From Candidatus Endonucleibacter sp. (ex Gigantidas childressi) (GTDB taxonomy: Bacteria; Pseudomonadota; Gammaproteobacteria; Pseudomonadales; Endozoicomonadaceae), in contig JASXSU010000002.1 in NCBI GenBank assembly GCA_030674875.1, forward strand, positions 434,001 through 498,000: 64,000 nt of DNA, given 5' to 3'. A program made the translations under genes and the position numbers. The notes under the pieces were generated by a model, which did no database searches, was not told the origin of the DNA, and was given only the letters and a program-made list of their open reading frames with translations. Positions 9,864 through 20,354 of this stretch are shown here, piece by piece; the first letter of the stretch is position 1; every line of letters starts with the position of its first letter.

Positions 9864-10817
9864 TTATTGCTCGAATCCAGATTGGATTGCAATACTTTCT
9901 CTGTTTATATACTTAGCAGGATCTTCAGTCCTACCATTTTTCAATACTTCAACATGCACATGAGGGCCTGTAGACCGTCCAGAACTTCCCATTCTCGCCA
10001 AAGATTGCCCCCTCTCAACAACATCACCCACCTTGACATCAATAGAGTTATTATGACCATAGCGAGTAACGTAGCCATTACCATGACTAACTTCCACCAG
10101 AAGTCCATAGCCTCCTCTGCTTCCCGTATACGTTACTACCCCTGCCGCCATAGAGAGAATACGCTCACCATGCTTCCCCGCAAAGTCAATACCTCCATGC
10201 CAAGCCGTCTTTCCATTAAATGGATCAATTCGGTGACCATACCTAGATGACAACCATCCTTTTTCAACAGGTCTACCCGCCACAAAAGAATCACTATATA
10301 GGGTACGACTAGCCAGCAATGAATCAAGGAGATCTAATTGCGTTTCTCTATTATCAATCTGAAGAGCAAGCTGATCAATAGTTTCAATTAATGCTGGCTT
10401 GGCATAAAGCAAGGCCAGCTCCTGAGGCTCCGAAGGCCCTCCAATAGCTGTTGCCTCACTAAAGTCAAACTCACCATCATCTAGGTTGGCTCTCATGGCC
10501 AACCTCTCTCCAATAGCATCAAGCCTAGTGATTCGCCCCTGTAATTCTGCTAACCGAAGCGTTAATGCATCTAGATGCCTTTCCGTCTCCTGCCTCATAA
10601 AAGCAAGCCCTAGCTTTTGATCACCCAGAGCTTGCTGCCAATTTCGCAAGCCTTCCTGTGTTAACAAATTATCATTACTCGCTTTCGTCCAAGTATAAAC
10701 ACCACCAAGCCCTGCTATCACAATACATAACACAAAAGCAAGGAGCGCAAAGCATAGACTAGCCATCTGAAAGCTGAGGGCTTGGGCGTGACCATTTTTT
10801 ACAATAATGATCTTCAT
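9864..10817 (-). CDS. M23 (LytM-type) peptidase with N-terminal membrane anchor
   Basis: M23 metallopeptidases cut peptide cross-links in peptidoglycan, or act as LytM factors that activate amidases. The 317-residue protein has one N-terminal membrane segment (about residues 17-42), a helical, probably coiled-coil stretch (about 50-115) and a C-terminal M23 domain (about 185-300). The zinc pattern is intact: WHGGIDFAG gives HxxxD and GPHVHVEV gives HxH. RYGHNNS and GSSGRSTGPH are further landmarks. An active enzyme is therefore likely. It lies between lpxC and secA, where pseudomonads and relatives often have such a gene, and 340 bases separate it from lpxC. Confidence 0.92.
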   Translation of the reverse strand: MKIIIVKNGHAQALSFQMASLCFALLAFVLCIVIAGLGGVYTWTKASNDNLLTQEGLRNWQQALGDQKLGLAFMRQETERHLDALTLRLAELQGRITRLDAIGERLAMRANLDDGEFDFSEATAIGGPSEPQELALLYAKPALIETIDQLALQIDNRETQLDLLDSLLASRTLYSDSFVAGRPVEKGWLSSRYGHRIDPFNGKTAWHGGIDFAGKHGERILSMAAGVVTYTGSRGGYGLLVEVSHGNGYVTRYGHNNSIDVKVGDVVERGQSLARMGSSGRSTGPHVHVEVLKNGRTEDPAKYINRESIAIQSGFEQ

Positions 10818-11112
10818 ACAGAATCCTAAAAATATTAAATCAGAAAATAAAAGGATGAGTCTCTAACGCGTAACTTAGACGTCAAAAACATTACATTAAA
10901 TAAACTACATCACATATACAATCCGCATCCTAAACGTAAAGCTATACCATTAAATTAGCAATTAATTATTACTATTGCATAATAAATATAAAGTGATGTT
11001 TTTGGGTACCATATCAGACAGTGGGAAAAGAACAATAAACACCCGATAATATTATCGTTTTTATGATAGATATACTCACTAAATCTAACGCCAAAAATTT
11101 GGCATAACAAAC
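10818..11112. other. Non-coding gap between M23 gene and lpxC
   Basis: No coding frame is supported on either strand. The M23 gene probably has its own promoter here, because a terminator-like hairpin follows lpxC at 11113-11132. Confidence 0.4.
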
Positions 11113-11132
11113 AAGACCGCAGATACGGCCTT
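11113..11132 (-). terminator. Probable intrinsic terminator after lpxC
   Basis: Read on the minus strand, AAGGCCG, a six-base loop and CGGTCTT form a stem followed by GTTTGTT. It lies 26 bases after the lpxC stop. The stem has one G-T pair and the T-run is broken, so strength is uncertain. Confidence 0.5.
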
Positions 11133-11157
11133 TTATATTTATACAAGCAGCAACCAT

Positions 11158-12072
11158 TTAAACAGGAATAGCCGCAGGCTTGAGATAAGACACAGGTGAC
11201 TCTTCTGCATCACCAAAAGTTACTATTTCCCAGGCACTTTGATTATCCAAAAGATCTCTGACTAGACAATTATTCAGTTCATGACCTGACTTGTAGCCAA
11301 TAAACCAACCAATCAAGCTATGCCCAAGCAAATAAAGATCACCAATAGCATCAAGCATTTTATGTTTAACAAACTCGTTATGGTAACGCAGCCCGTCCTC
11401 ATTAAGAACTCTGTAGTCATCGACAACAACAGCGTTATCAACGCTACCACCCAAAGCAAGATTTTGGGAACGCAGATATTCTACATCTCTCATAAACCCG
11501 AATGTACGCGCTCTACTAACCTCTTTCACAAAAGAAGTGCTAGAAAAATCAATAGAAGCAGACTGAGAACCACTCTGGAAAACCGGATGATCAAAATCAA
11601 TAGAAAAGCTTACTTTAAAACCATTGTATGGTTTAAATGTCGCTGTTTTATCACCATCTGAAACCGTTACTTCTTCCTTAATGCGAATAAACTTCTTAGC
11701 TATATTTTGCTCTATGATACCAGCCGATTGTATTAAAAACACAAACGGACCTGCGCTACCATCCATTATTGGCACTTCATGGGCGCTGACTTCAACATAA
11801 GCATTATCGATACCAAGACCCGCAAAAGCTGACAGCAAATGCTCTACAGTATCAATACGGACTTCTCCTTTCTGCAGAGACGTACATAAGGTCGTCTGCC
11901 CTACATTAAGAGCGTATGCTAGTATTTCAACAACCGGTTCCAAATCCGTGCGACAAAACACAATACCCGTATTTACAGGAGCCGGCTTAAGAGTCAAATA
12001 CACCTTTTTCCCAGAGTGTAGGCCAACTCCGGTAGCACGTATAATGTTTTTCAGAGTTCGTTGCCTGATCAT
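11158..12072 (-). CDS. lpxC: UDP-3-O-acyl-N-acetylglucosamine deacetylase
   Basis: LpxC performs the committed step of lipid A synthesis: zinc-dependent removal of the acetyl group from UDP-3-O-acyl-GlcNAc in the cytoplasm. The protein is full length at 304 residues. Zinc ligands are readable as H78 (DTVEHLLSA), H237 and D241 ([11 protein letters not shown]). The catalytic base is E77 and the general acid is H264 (YKSGHELNN). It follows ftsZ by 223 bases, the standard position at the end of a gammaproteobacterial dcw cluster, and a relic of MITE-1 lies in that gap. Intact lpxC implies the cell still makes lipopolysaccharide or at least lipid A. Confidence 0.97.
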   Translation of the reverse strand: MIRQRTLKNIIRATGVGLHSGKKVYLTLKPAPVNTGIVFCRTDLEPVVEILAYALNVGQTTLCTSLQKGEVRIDTVEHLLSAFAGLGIDNAYVEVSAHEVPIMDGSAGPFVFLIQSAGIIEQNIAKKFIRIKEEVTVSDGDKTATFKPYNGFKVSFSIDFDHPVFQSGSQSASIDFSSTSFVKEVSRARTFGFMRDVEYLRSQNLALGGSVDNAVVVDDYRVLNEDGLRYHNEFVKHKMLDAIGDLYLLGHSLIGWFIGYKSGHELNNCLVRDLLDNQSAWEIVTFGDAEESPVSYLKPAAIPV

Positions 12073-12174
12073 AATTATGCTACACCGTGACCTTTTAGGC
12101 CCTTATTGTTTAAATACAAGAACTCATATAAAAGCCACTTATTATATACCAATGTGACCACCTCTACACATATA

Positions 12175-12283
12175 TACTCGCCGCCCCTGTCAGCGCTAGC
12201 TCACCACAGCCACTACCCAAACTCCTGTAACTACGCTGACTTGGCGCCCAGTAGCACAACAGCAACTCCAAATCCTTTGAATA
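12175..12283 (-). repeat. Decayed MITE-1 relic between lpxC and ftsZ
   Basis: The 109-bp stretch begins TACTCGCC and ends AAATCCTTTGAATA, with TA on both sides. It shares the internal GCGCTAGCTCACC-like and GCCCAGTAGCA-like blocks of MITE-1. It is clearly older than the four near-identical copies. Confidence 0.55.
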
Positions 12284-12295
12284 TATAACCGGAAA

Positions 12296-13501
12296 TTAGT
12301 CAGCCTGTCGACGAAGAAAAGCAGGAATATCCAAATAATCAACGTTATCTGCGTCGGCCGAAGGCGCTACCTTCCTATGACCACCATTAGCACGCTCTTT
12401 TGTACCAACCTCGCGATTACGCATTACTGTAGGAATTTCCAGCGCCGACAAGTCAAGAGAACCATCAGCCTTCTTGCTCTTAGAAGCAGTTCCATCAATT
12501 ACTTTCATATCTTGCTTCTCCTGTTTTTCCTGCTTCTGTACAGCACCAAGTCCAGTAGCAACAACCGTAACTCTCAACTCATCACTCATATCAGGATCGA
12601 TAACTGTACCAACAACGATCGTTGCATTATCAGAAGCAAATTCTCTGACAGTATCTCCTACCTCGTGAAACTCACCAACAGACAAATCAAGCCCTGCAGT
12701 AATATTCACCAGCACTCCCCTAGCACCCTGCAGATTAACATCATCAAGTAGTGGGCTGCGAATAGCTTTTTCAGCCGCCTCTATAGCTCGGTTTGCCCCC
12801 GTTGCTGACCCCGTTCCCATCATAGCCATTCCCATTTCAGACATGACCGTTCTTACATCAGCAAAGTCTACGTTAATCAACCCATCTCGCGTAATCAGTT
12901 CCGAAATACCCTGAACAGCACCAAGCAATATATCATTCGCAGCGCCAAATGCATTCAGCAAAGTCACATCACGACCGAGTACCGATAAGAGCTTTTCATT
13001 TGGAATAGTAATCAAAGAATCAACACAGTCCTGAAGCTCTTTTAGACCTTCATCTGCGATCTGCATTCGGCGGCGCCCTTCAAAAGAGAAAGGTTTTGTC
13101 ACAACCGCAACAGTAAGAGCTCCCATTTCTCTTGCTATCTGTGCCACAACAGGTGCAGCACCAGTACCTGTGCCTCCACCCATACCAGCTGTAATAAATA
13201 CCATATCAGCTTCAGACAGTATTTCAGCTATACGATCTCTGTCTTCCATGGCTGCTTCACGGCCAACATCGGGGTTAGCCCCAGCACCAAGCCCCCTAGT
13301 AATAGATGCGCCCAATTGCAAATGTGTATGTGCCTGTAAATGCTGCTTTTTCAGGGCTTGTGCATCCGTATTCGCACACACAAACTCAACACCCTGCAAC
13401 TGACTGTTGAGCATATGACAAACGGCATTTCCCCCGCCCCCTCCAACACCAACAACTTTAATGACCGCTTCCTGCGGGACGTTATCAACCAATTCAAACA
13501 T
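12296..13501 (-). CDS. ftsZ: Cell division GTPase FtsZ
   Basis: FtsZ is the tubulin-like GTPase that forms the Z-ring. The start is set at 13501 (MFELVDN), matching the MFE start of other gammaproteobacterial FtsZ proteins. In-frame ATG 13513 and GTG 13519 lie just upstream and cannot be excluded. The N-terminal glycine-rich [11 protein letters not shown] and the tubulin signature [10 protein letters not shown] are intact. A variable linker follows from about residue 320, then the C-terminal peptide [12 protein letters not shown] that binds FtsA and ZipA. Length is 401 residues from this start, normal for the family. ftsA ends 56 bases upstream. Confidence 0.98.
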   Translation of the reverse strand: MFELVDNVPQEAVIKVVGVGGGGGNAVCHMLNSQLQGVEFVCANTDAQALKKQHLQAHTHLQLGASITRGLGAGANPDVGREAAMEDRDRIAEILSEADMVFITAGMGGGTGTGAAPVVAQIAREMGALTVAVVTKPFSFEGRRRMQIADEGLKELQDCVDSLITIPNEKLLSVLGRDVTLLNAFGAANDILLGAVQGISELITRDGLINVDFADVRTVMSEMGMAMMGTGSATGANRAIEAAEKAIRSPLLDDVNLQGARGVLVNITAGLDLSVGEFHEVGDTVREFASDNATIVVGTVIDPDMSDELRVTVVATGLGAVQKQEKQEKQDMKVIDGTASKSKKADGSLDLSALEIPTVMRNREVGTKERANGGHRKVAPSADADNVDYLDIPAFLRRQAD

Positions 13502-13557
13502 GGCTCTCTCCATTTTCACCTTAAACTTCGCATTTTCTCACAAACCAAAAACAGCAT

Positions 13558-14793
13558 TCAGAAGTTACCCTGAAACCACGTTTTAATTCGATCCATCACA
13601 GTCTGATTTTGACCATTAAAAACATTATCTCTACGACCTTTTTTGTGTTCATTACGCCCATAGTGCAACAACCCAACACCAGTAGCATAAATAGGGTTAT
13701 AAACAACATCGCTTAATCCTTTAACATCATGAGGCAACCCCAGCCTCACAGGCATATGAAAAATCTCTTCAGCTAAATCTATAGCTCCCTCTATTTTGGA
13801 TGTGCCACCTGTCAACACAACACCTGCCGGAATTAAGTTTTCAAACCCACTTCTTCTAATTTCTGCATGAATCAAAGTAAACAGCTCTTCATATCGAGGC
13901 TCCACCACATCAGCCAGCGCTTGTCGAGTAAGCTCTCGCGGTGCACGCTCTCCAACACTCGGCACTTTTACCATCTCGTCTGCTCTGGCTAACTGAGCCA
14001 ATGCACAAGCATACTTGATTTTTATATCTTCTGCGTTCTGCGTAGGCGTTCTTAAAGCCATAGCAATATCATTAGTTACCTGGTCTCCAGCTATAGGAAT
14101 AACAGCCGTATGCCTGATAGCCCCATCAGTAAAAATAGCGATATCTGAAGTGCCTCCACCAATATCGACTATACAAACTCCAAGCTCTTTTTCATCTTCA
14201 GATAGCACCGAATAACTTGAAGCCAGTTGCTCCAGAATAATATCATCAACCTCGAGTCCGCAGCGGCGAATACAATTCTCTATATTTTGTGCAGCATTAA
14301 CAGCACAAGTAACCAAGTGAACTTTTGCCTCCAAACGAACACCAGACATTCCCAAGGGCTCTTTAACACCTTCCTGAGTATCAATAACGTATTCCTGCGG
14401 AAGGATATGTAAAATCCTCTGATCTGCCGGTATGGCTACCGCCTGCGCTGCATCTATAACCCTATCAACATCAGCTGACGTCACCTCCCTATCTCTAATA
14501 GCTACAATACCATGAGAGTTCAGACTTCTTATATGATTACCGGCAATACCTGCATAAACTGAGTGAATTTGACAACCCGCCATCAACTCAGCTTCTTCCA
14601 CCGCCCTTTTAATAGCATGCACTGTAGAGTCAATATTTACCACCACTCCACGCTTCAAACCTCTAGAAGCATGCGAGCCAATACCAATGATTTCAATATC
14701 ACCATCGGGAGTGATCTCACCTACAATGGCAACCACTTTAGATGTTCCAATATCCAACCCAGCAATCATGCTTCCATTGTCTGCTGTTGTCAT
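13558..14793 (-). CDS. ftsA: Cell division protein FtsA
   Basis: FtsA is the actin-like ATPase that tethers FtsZ to the membrane and recruits later division proteins. The 411-residue protein has the actin-fold nucleotide loops (GLDIGTSKVVAIVGE near residue 11, CIVDIGGGTSDIAIF, VVLTGGTSKIEG). Its C-terminus DRIKTWFQGNF is the amphipathic membrane-targeting helix. Length is typical. It lies between ftsQ (58 bases away) and ftsZ (56 bases away). Confidence 0.97.
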   Translation of the reverse strand: MTTADNGSMIAGLDIGTSKVVAIVGEITPDGDIEIIGIGSHASRGLKRGVVVNIDSTVHAIKRAVEEAELMAGCQIHSVYAGIAGNHIRSLNSHGIVAIRDREVTSADVDRVIDAAQAVAIPADQRILHILPQEYVIDTQEGVKEPLGMSGVRLEAKVHLVTCAVNAAQNIENCIRRCGLEVDDIILEQLASSYSVLSEDEKELGVCIVDIGGGTSDIAIFTDGAIRHTAVIPIAGDQVTNDIAMALRTPTQNAEDIKIKYACALAQLARADEMVKVPSVGERAPRELTRQALADVVEPRYEELFTLIHAEIRRSGFENLIPAGVVLTGGTSKIEGAIDLAEEIFHMPVRLGLPHDVKGLSDVVYNPIYATGVGLLHYGRNEHKKGRRDNVFNGQNQTVMDRIKTWFQGNF

Positions 14794-14851
14794 ACCGTCA
14801 ATCTTCCTAAATCACAAAAACGATTATTATTCACAAAGTGCCATAAGACAA

Positions 14852-15571
14852 TTATTCATTATCCCAGGCTACGGCAGCCCCATTGGAATAACGAAGATCA
14901 ATCCGTTTCACATATTTCCATTTTGGCTCTAAACGCGCATGATAAAGGCGCACAAACCGTTGCAACCTTTCCATTCTCAGATCCGCACCAATACCTACTT
15001 GCACACCACTTACGTTAAAACTCCACGCACCTGTTCGACCAAGCTCTATCTCTATCACCATCAAGCCTAACGGCCTCAGCAGCTGACTAATAGCCAAGTA
15101 TTGTTGCATTACCTCCTGAGCCTTATCGTCCGGTCCTTTTAGTAAAGGCATCTGATCAAAGAGGCTTATATCTACAGGCATAAAAACATGCCCCTCACCA
15201 GTAATCAGATAGAATTCATGCCAACGAGCAACAGGTTCCTGCTCTTCAAGCGAAACAACCAGTTTGTCAGGCCACTCCTTTTTCAAGGATACTTCCTTAA
15301 CCCATGGCTTACTCAACAAAAAACTACGTATCTTCGTCAGACTTAACTGAAAAAAACGACTACGCAAATAAGGTTCCAGCATAACCTCCACCTTCTCTCT
15401 CTTCACATACTGAAAAGGAGCATGGACCTCCACCGACGCTATAGGCTGATTAAGCCACGACCAGAGACGTGGCCAAACAATAATTAAGATAACTAGAAAA
15501 AAAACACTCACTCCCACTTGAAATAAGCGAATAGAAAATAAATAACGTTTTTTACCATTTTTTACAGCCAC
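14852..15571 (-). CDS. ftsQ: Cell division protein FtsQ
   Basis: FtsQ is a bitopic inner-membrane protein that links the early divisome to FtsB/FtsL in the periplasm. At 239 residues it is slightly short but complete. It has a basic cytoplasmic N-terminus, one membrane segment (about residues 14-36), a POTRA region (IASVEVHAPFQYV through LSKPWVKEVSLKKEWPDKLVVSLEEQEPVARW) and a C-terminal beta domain ending KRIDLRYSNGAAVAW. The position between ddlB and ftsA supports the call. Confidence 0.94.
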   Translation of the reverse strand: MAVKNGKKRYLFSIRLFQVGVSVFFLVILIIVWPRLWSWLNQPIASVEVHAPFQYVKREKVEVMLEPYLRSRFFQLSLTKIRSFLLSKPWVKEVSLKKEWPDKLVVSLEEQEPVARWHEFYLITGEGHVFMPVDISLFDQMPLLKGPDDKAQEVMQQYLAISQLLRPLGLMVIEIELGRTGAWSFNVSGVQVGIGADLRMERLQRFVRLYHARLEPKWKYVKRIDLRYSNGAAVAWDNE

Positions 15572-15670
15572 TACAAACTTCCCTGTGTATTATCCCTAGT
15601 CATCACCATCACTTAACACCTCTGGAATTAGCCTCACCAGCTTTCATCCCTAATATTTTTACTAGAGTAT

Positions 15671-16651
15671 TTACTCGGCACAAAATATAGCAGAATGTTT
15701 CTCATCAATAAATGCAACAGAGCTTGTTGTTCGCAAAAGTTCCACCACCAACTCATCAAAGTTTAAACCTATCTCTTTGGCAGCCATAGGTAAAAGACTA
15801 TGATCTGTCATTCCTGGAATCGTATTTACCTCAAGCAGCCAAAAACGACCTATACTATCCTGCATAAAGTCAACACGTCCCCAGCCACTACAACCACACA
15901 CTTCAAATGCAGACAGAGCAAGAGCTTGAACTTCCTGCTCCTGACTCACGGATAGACCACAAGGTATGGTATAGTTAGTATTTTTAGAAAGATACTTAGC
16001 ATCATAATCATAAAAAGCACCTTCCACATCAACTCTGATCACCGGCAAAGCTTGATCATTCAAAATACCAACCGTAAATTCAGCCCCATCAATATATTGC
16101 TCCACCAGAACCGGCCCACGATAACTCTTAGCCTTCTCCCAGGCTTCTTCTAAGTCCTGCTCCCTATCAACCCGAACAATACCAACACTCGACCCCTCTC
16201 GACTTGGTTTTACAAATGCCGGAAGTAACTGTATACAATGCTCCAGATCCTCAGCAGAATTTATCAACTTAAACGCTGGTGTCGGCAATCCCACTGCTTG
16301 CCACAATAATTTTGCCCTATATTTATCCATAGCCAGCGCTGATGACAACACATCACTACCCGGATACGGGATATTCATGTATTCAAGGAGGCCATTAATG
16401 GTTCCGTCCTCCCCCCCAGCCCCGTGCAATGCGATAAAAGCTCTATCAGGCCTATAGACAAGCAACTTCTCCACCAAATGATCAGCAGCATCTATTAACT
16501 GGCACTCAATACCGCATCTTTGTAACGCCTCATAAACTTTTTCTCCTGAAACCAGACTTACCTTCCTCTCAGCTGAACGCCCTCCACAGAGAACAGCTAT
16601 CCTACCTAAGGCTTTAGCATCCCGATGATTAAATGCATCTTTATCACTCAT
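15671..16651 (-). CDS. ddlB: D-alanine--D-alanine ligase
   Basis: This ATP-grasp enzyme joins two D-alanines to make the terminal dipeptide of the peptidoglycan precursor. The 326-residue product carries the family's landmarks: VLCGGRSAERKVSLVSG at the N-terminus, ALHGAGGEDGTINGLLE, PAFVKPSREGSSVGI, and the metal and ATP site FWLLEVNTIPGMTDHSL. The start codon lies 11 bases after the murC stop, indicating one transcript. The B paralogue name rests on position in the dcw cluster. Confidence 0.96.
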   Translation of the reverse strand: MSDKDAFNHRDAKALGRIAVLCGGRSAERKVSLVSGEKVYEALQRCGIECQLIDAADHLVEKLLVYRPDRAFIALHGAGGEDGTINGLLEYMNIPYPGSDVLSSALAMDKYRAKLLWQAVGLPTPAFKLINSAEDLEHCIQLLPAFVKPSREGSSVGIVRVDREQDLEEAWEKAKSYRGPVLVEQYIDGAEFTVGILNDQALPVIRVDVEGAFYDYDAKYLSKNTNYTIPCGLSVSQEQEVQALALSAFEVCGCSGWGRVDFMQDSIGRFWLLEVNTIPGMTDHSLLPMAAKEIGLNFDELVVELLRTTSSVAFIDEKHSAIFCAE

Positions 16652-16662
16652 ACATCAACCCT

Positions 16663-18099
16663 CTACAAACCTATAAATCTTTCTCCCAATTCCGCAGCCA
16701 AAGCACCAATGTCTCCAGCTCCCTGTGTTAACAACAAATCACCATCTCTAAGCAGACCTGACAAAATACCAACAATATCACCTGTATTACTAATAAACAC
16801 AGGATCAATCTGCCCTCTCTGACGAATACTCCGACAAAGGCTCCGACTATCTGCACCTGCAATTACAGGTTCGCCGGCCGAGTACACATCCATTAGCAAT
16901 AACACATCAACCTTAGATAAAACATCAACAAAGTCTTCATACAAATCACGTGTCCTGGAATATCGATGAGGCTGATAGATCATAACCAGGCGCTTATCTT
17001 TCCATCCTTGACGTACAGCATTAATGGTAGCCACAACTTCCGTTGGATGATGCCCATAATCATCCACCAACATTATACTGCCTACTGATGTTACATAATT
17101 ACCATAGATCTGAAAACGACGACCAACACCACCAAACAATTTTAGCCCTTCAGCAACCAGTTTTTTCGGCACTCCCTCATCTGCAGAAACAGCAAAAGCT
17201 GCAAGTGCATTTTGTACGTTATGCTGCCCAGGAATATCTATTTCAACAGGCAACAGGCCATCATGCCCCTTTCGCTCCAAATAAAAACAGGATTTATTCT
17301 CTTCGTATCTAGCGTCCACAGCACAATAATCTGCATCATCACTAACCCCATAGGTAATAGTGCGTCGTTTGATTTTAGGTAAAATCTCTCTCACGACTGG
17401 ACAATCAATACATACGACAGCAACACCATAAAAAGGAAGGTTATGTAAAAACTTAACAAATGTATTTTTTAGTTTTTCGAAATCACCTTCGTAAGCAGAC
17501 ATGTGGTCAGTATCTATATTAGTAACTATTGCCACCATAGGCTGCAAATGCAAAAAAGATGCATCAGACTCATCAGCCTCTACAACCAAATAGCTACCAC
17601 CTCCAAGCTTGGCATTCGATCCCGCAGAATTCAGCCGCCCCCCAATGACAAAAGTAGGGTCTAGACCGCTGTGCCCAAACACAGAGGCAATCAAGCTAGT
17701 TGTAGTGGTCTTACCATGAGTTCCAGCCACAGCAATACCGTATCGATAGCGCATTAACTCCGCCAACATTTCCGCCCTGGGCACAACAGGTATCCGACAT
17801 CTAAGAGCCTCAATAACTTCAGCGTTATCAGTTAAAACGGCGGTTGAAGTAACAACAACATCAGCTTCTCTTACATTTTCACGTCTATGCCCAAGGCTAA
17901 TCTTCATGCCAATTTTCTGCAGCCTATCCGTAACAGCCGATGAGATGACATCAGAGCCTGATATCAGATAGCCCTCATTCATCAACACTTCTGCAATACC
18001 ACACATGCCAACCCCACCAATACCCACAAAATGAATTTGTCGGATACGTTTCATTCCCGGTACATTAGAGGCTGTTTTGTGTGGATTCACATCAGTCAT
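16663..18099 (-). CDS. murC: UDP-N-acetylmuramate--L-alanine ligase
   Basis: MurC adds L-alanine to UDP-MurNAc, the first amino-acid step of the stem peptide. The 478-residue protein shows the N-terminal Rossmann segment [18 protein letters not shown], the P-loop [14 protein letters not shown], the ligase-family [10 protein letters not shown] and the C-terminal [11 protein letters not shown] and YQPHRYSRT. Length is typical. The start overlaps the end of murG by 8 bases, so expression is coupled. Confidence 0.98.
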   Translation of the reverse strand: MTDVNPHKTASNVPGMKRIRQIHFVGIGGVGMCGIAEVLMNEGYLISGSDVISSAVTDRLQKIGMKISLGHRRENVREADVVVTSTAVLTDNAEVIEALRCRIPVVPRAEMLAELMRYRYGIAVAGTHGKTTTTSLIASVFGHSGLDPTFVIGGRLNSAGSNAKLGGGSYLVVEADESDASFLHLQPMVAIVTNIDTDHMSAYEGDFEKLKNTFVKFLHNLPFYGVAVVCIDCPVVREILPKIKRRTITYGVSDDADYCAVDARYEENKSCFYLERKGHDGLLPVEIDIPGQHNVQNALAAFAVSADEGVPKKLVAEGLKLFGGVGRRFQIYGNYVTSVGSIMLVDDYGHHPTEVVATINAVRQGWKDKRLVMIYQPHRYSRTRDLYEDFVDVLSKVDVLLLMDVYSAGEPVIAGADSRSLCRSIRQRGQIDPVFISNTGDIVGILSGLLRDGDLLLTQGAGDIGALAAELGERFIGL

Positions 18100-19186
18100 A
18101 ACGAGCCTCCAGACAATGATCTGCTATAGTTTGAACAGCTTGAGTTTTACCTACAGCTTTTGCCGCAGCAGCCATAGACTCAAGACGAACAGAATCTTTG
18201 TCAAGATCCAATAATAGTGTTATCAAAGCGCCTACTTCCAACTGCTGCTGAGAAATCATCAAGGCTGCACCCTGATCAACCAAGTAACGCCCATTCACAG
18301 TCTGATGATCGTCCACTGCGTAAGGGTAAGGAATAAGTATTGACGGACGTCCTGCGTAAGCCAGCTCTGATACAGTTAAAGCCCCTGAACGACACAATAC
18401 CACATCAGCCCATCCATAAGCGTTGGCCATATCATCAATAAATGGCTCTACTCGATAAAACTGTTCATCCTCAACATTCAACTCATTGCGTGCATCAAGG
18501 CACTCCTTAATATTATCTCGTCCAGTCTGATGCCATATATCAAACTTTCCTTGGTTGCGAGAAAATACAGCAGGAATCAACTTATTAATAGCAACAGCCC
18601 CCATGCTTCCGCCCAAAACCAACAACCTCAATGGACGGCCCACTTTATAAGTGCCTTGCTGACATATCGATGGTCTTACTGGATTGCCAGTGGTAAACAC
18701 CTTCACCCCATTACATCTACAAGAAAACGCACCAGGAAAACCCTCTAAAACTCGTGAAGCAATTCGTGATAAAAGTCGATTAGTTAAACCCGCCACAGAA
18801 TTCTGCTCATGAATAACCAAAGGAATACTTAATAGCTTGGCAGCAATTCCTCCAGGACCAGTAACATACCCACCCATTCCAAGAACACAAACAGGTTTCT
18901 GCTGTCTGAAAATTTTTATTGCCTTTAACAAAGAAACCCCTAGACGCCATGGAGCTTTAATAAGGAAACTCATTTTTTTCCCCCTAAGCCCTGTAACCGG
19001 GATAAAACTAATATCAAATCCATGCTTTGGCACCAGATCCGCTTCCATGCTGTCAGGAGTACCAAGCCAGTGGATATGGCAGCCTCGCCCACGCAGCTCA
19101 TCTGCTATAGCAAGGGCCGGAAAAATATGCCCTCCAGTGCCACCTGCCATAATAACTATTGCTAACGATTGCTCATGTTGAGCCAT
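18092..19186 (-). CDS. murG: Peptidoglycan GlcNAc transferase MurG
   Basis: MurG transfers GlcNAc from UDP-GlcNAc to lipid I at the inner face of the membrane, giving lipid II. The 364-residue protein has the conserved [34 protein letters not shown] and LGGSMGA segments, and the UDP-binding region [20 protein letters not shown] with PYAVDDHQ. It overlaps ftsW by 14 bases and murC by 8. Confidence 0.98.
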   Translation of the reverse strand: MAQHEQSLAIVIMAGGTGGHIFPALAIADELRGRGCHIHWLGTPDSMEADLVPKHGFDISFIPVTGLRGKKMSFLIKAPWRLGVSLLKAIKIFRQQKPVCVLGMGGYVTGPGGIAAKLLSIPLVIHEQNSVAGLTNRLLSRIASRVLEGFPGAFSCRCNGVKVFTTGNPVRPSICQQGTYKVGRPLRLLVLGGSMGAVAINKLIPAVFSRNQGKFDIWHQTGRDNIKECLDARNELNVEDEQFYRVEPFIDDMANAYGWADVVLCRSGALTVSELAYAGRPSILIPYPYAVDDHQTVNGRYLVDQGAALMISQQQLEVGALITLLLDLDKDSVRLESMAAAAKAVGKTQAVQTIADHCLEARYD

Positions 19187-20354
19187 TACTTTGCCTTTTT
19201 TCAGCTTTATCTATATCGCTTTTTAGCCTGCGTTCATAATCAATTCTTAACAAAATACCAAAAGCCAAACAGTTTATCAGCAGACTACTACCTCCGTAAC
19301 TAATTAGAGGTAAAGTCAACCCTTTCGTGGGTAACATTCCTGTATTGACGCCAATATTAATAAGTACCTGAATCACAAAAAGAAGTGCTATACCGTAGGC
19401 AGCAAAGCCATGAAAAAGCAGCCCCATTCGCTCAGCACGAACACCAATTTGCAACGAGCGCCAAGCCACAAATATAAATAATAACAACACGCCGAGACTA
19501 CCAATTGCCCCAAACTCTTCTGCCAATACTGCATAAACAAAATCCGTATGAGCTTCAGGCAAGTAAAAAAGCTTCTGGATGCTATTGCCAAGCCCTTCCC
19601 CAATCAACTCTCCTCGACCAAAAGCTATCAGCGATTGGGTAAGCTGATAGCCACTACCAAATGCATGCGCCCAAGGATCCATGTAAGACGTTAAACGTGC
19701 CACTCTATAAGGCTCTGCGATAACAAGCAAAACAACTATACCAGCCATGAGCACGATCAGAATCATGAAAGGCAGCAGCCGGGCACCCGCCATAAAAATC
19801 ATGCCCAAGGATGCACCCATTAATACCACCAGTGAACCAAGATCTGGCTCAAGTAGCAACAAAACAGAAGAAAAAGACAACACAAGCATAGGTTTCAAAA
19901 AACCAGTCCATCTCGCTCTAACCTCATCAAGCCTTCTAACCAAATAACCAGCCAAATAAATAATAATGCAAAGCTTAGCAGCTTCTGAAGCCTGTAAATT
20001 AAAAATACCCAGAGAAATCCAACGAACACTACCATTGACCTCTCGCCCAATGACTAATACTAAAATCAGTAATCCCAACGCCAAAAACAACAACACCCAG
20101 CTATAACGTTCAATAATAAAAATAGGAACCACCAACATCGTTAATATGATTACTACCCCCAAGATAACAAACACAAGCTGTTTTAAAAAAATTCGAAACG
20201 GGTTGGCAAATATACTTTCTGAAACATCAAACGATGCCGAACCCGCCATCACTAGCCCAGTTGCAAGAAGAAGAAAAAGAGCAGCTAATAGAACAAAATC
20301 AATATACTTAGGATTTGCGCCATTCAACCCTATCGCATTTTCCATAACCGTCAT
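19173..20354 (-). CDS. ftsW: Septal SEDS glycosyltransferase FtsW
   Basis: FtsW polymerises lipid II at the septum together with FtsI. The 393-residue integral membrane protein has about ten hydrophobic segments. SEDS-family landmarks include GSVRWISLGIFNLQASEAAK, LLLLEPDLGSLVV, YQLTQSLIAFGRGELIGEGLGNS, and PEAHTDFVYAVLAEEFG ending with PLISYGGSSLL. It overlaps murD by 4 bases and murG by 14, which indicates translational coupling. Confidence 0.97.
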   Translation of the reverse strand: MTVMENAIGLNGANPKYIDFVLLAALFLLLATGLVMAGSASFDVSESIFANPFRIFLKQLVFVILGVVIILTMLVVPIFIIERYSWVLLFLALGLLILVLVIGREVNGSVRWISLGIFNLQASEAAKLCIIIYLAGYLVRRLDEVRARWTGFLKPMLVLSFSSVLLLLEPDLGSLVVLMGASLGMIFMAGARLLPFMILIVLMAGIVVLLVIAEPYRVARLTSYMDPWAHAFGSGYQLTQSLIAFGRGELIGEGLGNSIQKLFYLPEAHTDFVYAVLAEEFGAIGSLGVLLLFIFVAWRSLQIGVRAERMGLLFHGFAAYGIALLFVIQVLINIGVNTGMLPTKGLTLPLISYGGSSLLINCLAFGILLRIDYERRLKSDIDKAEKRQSNGST

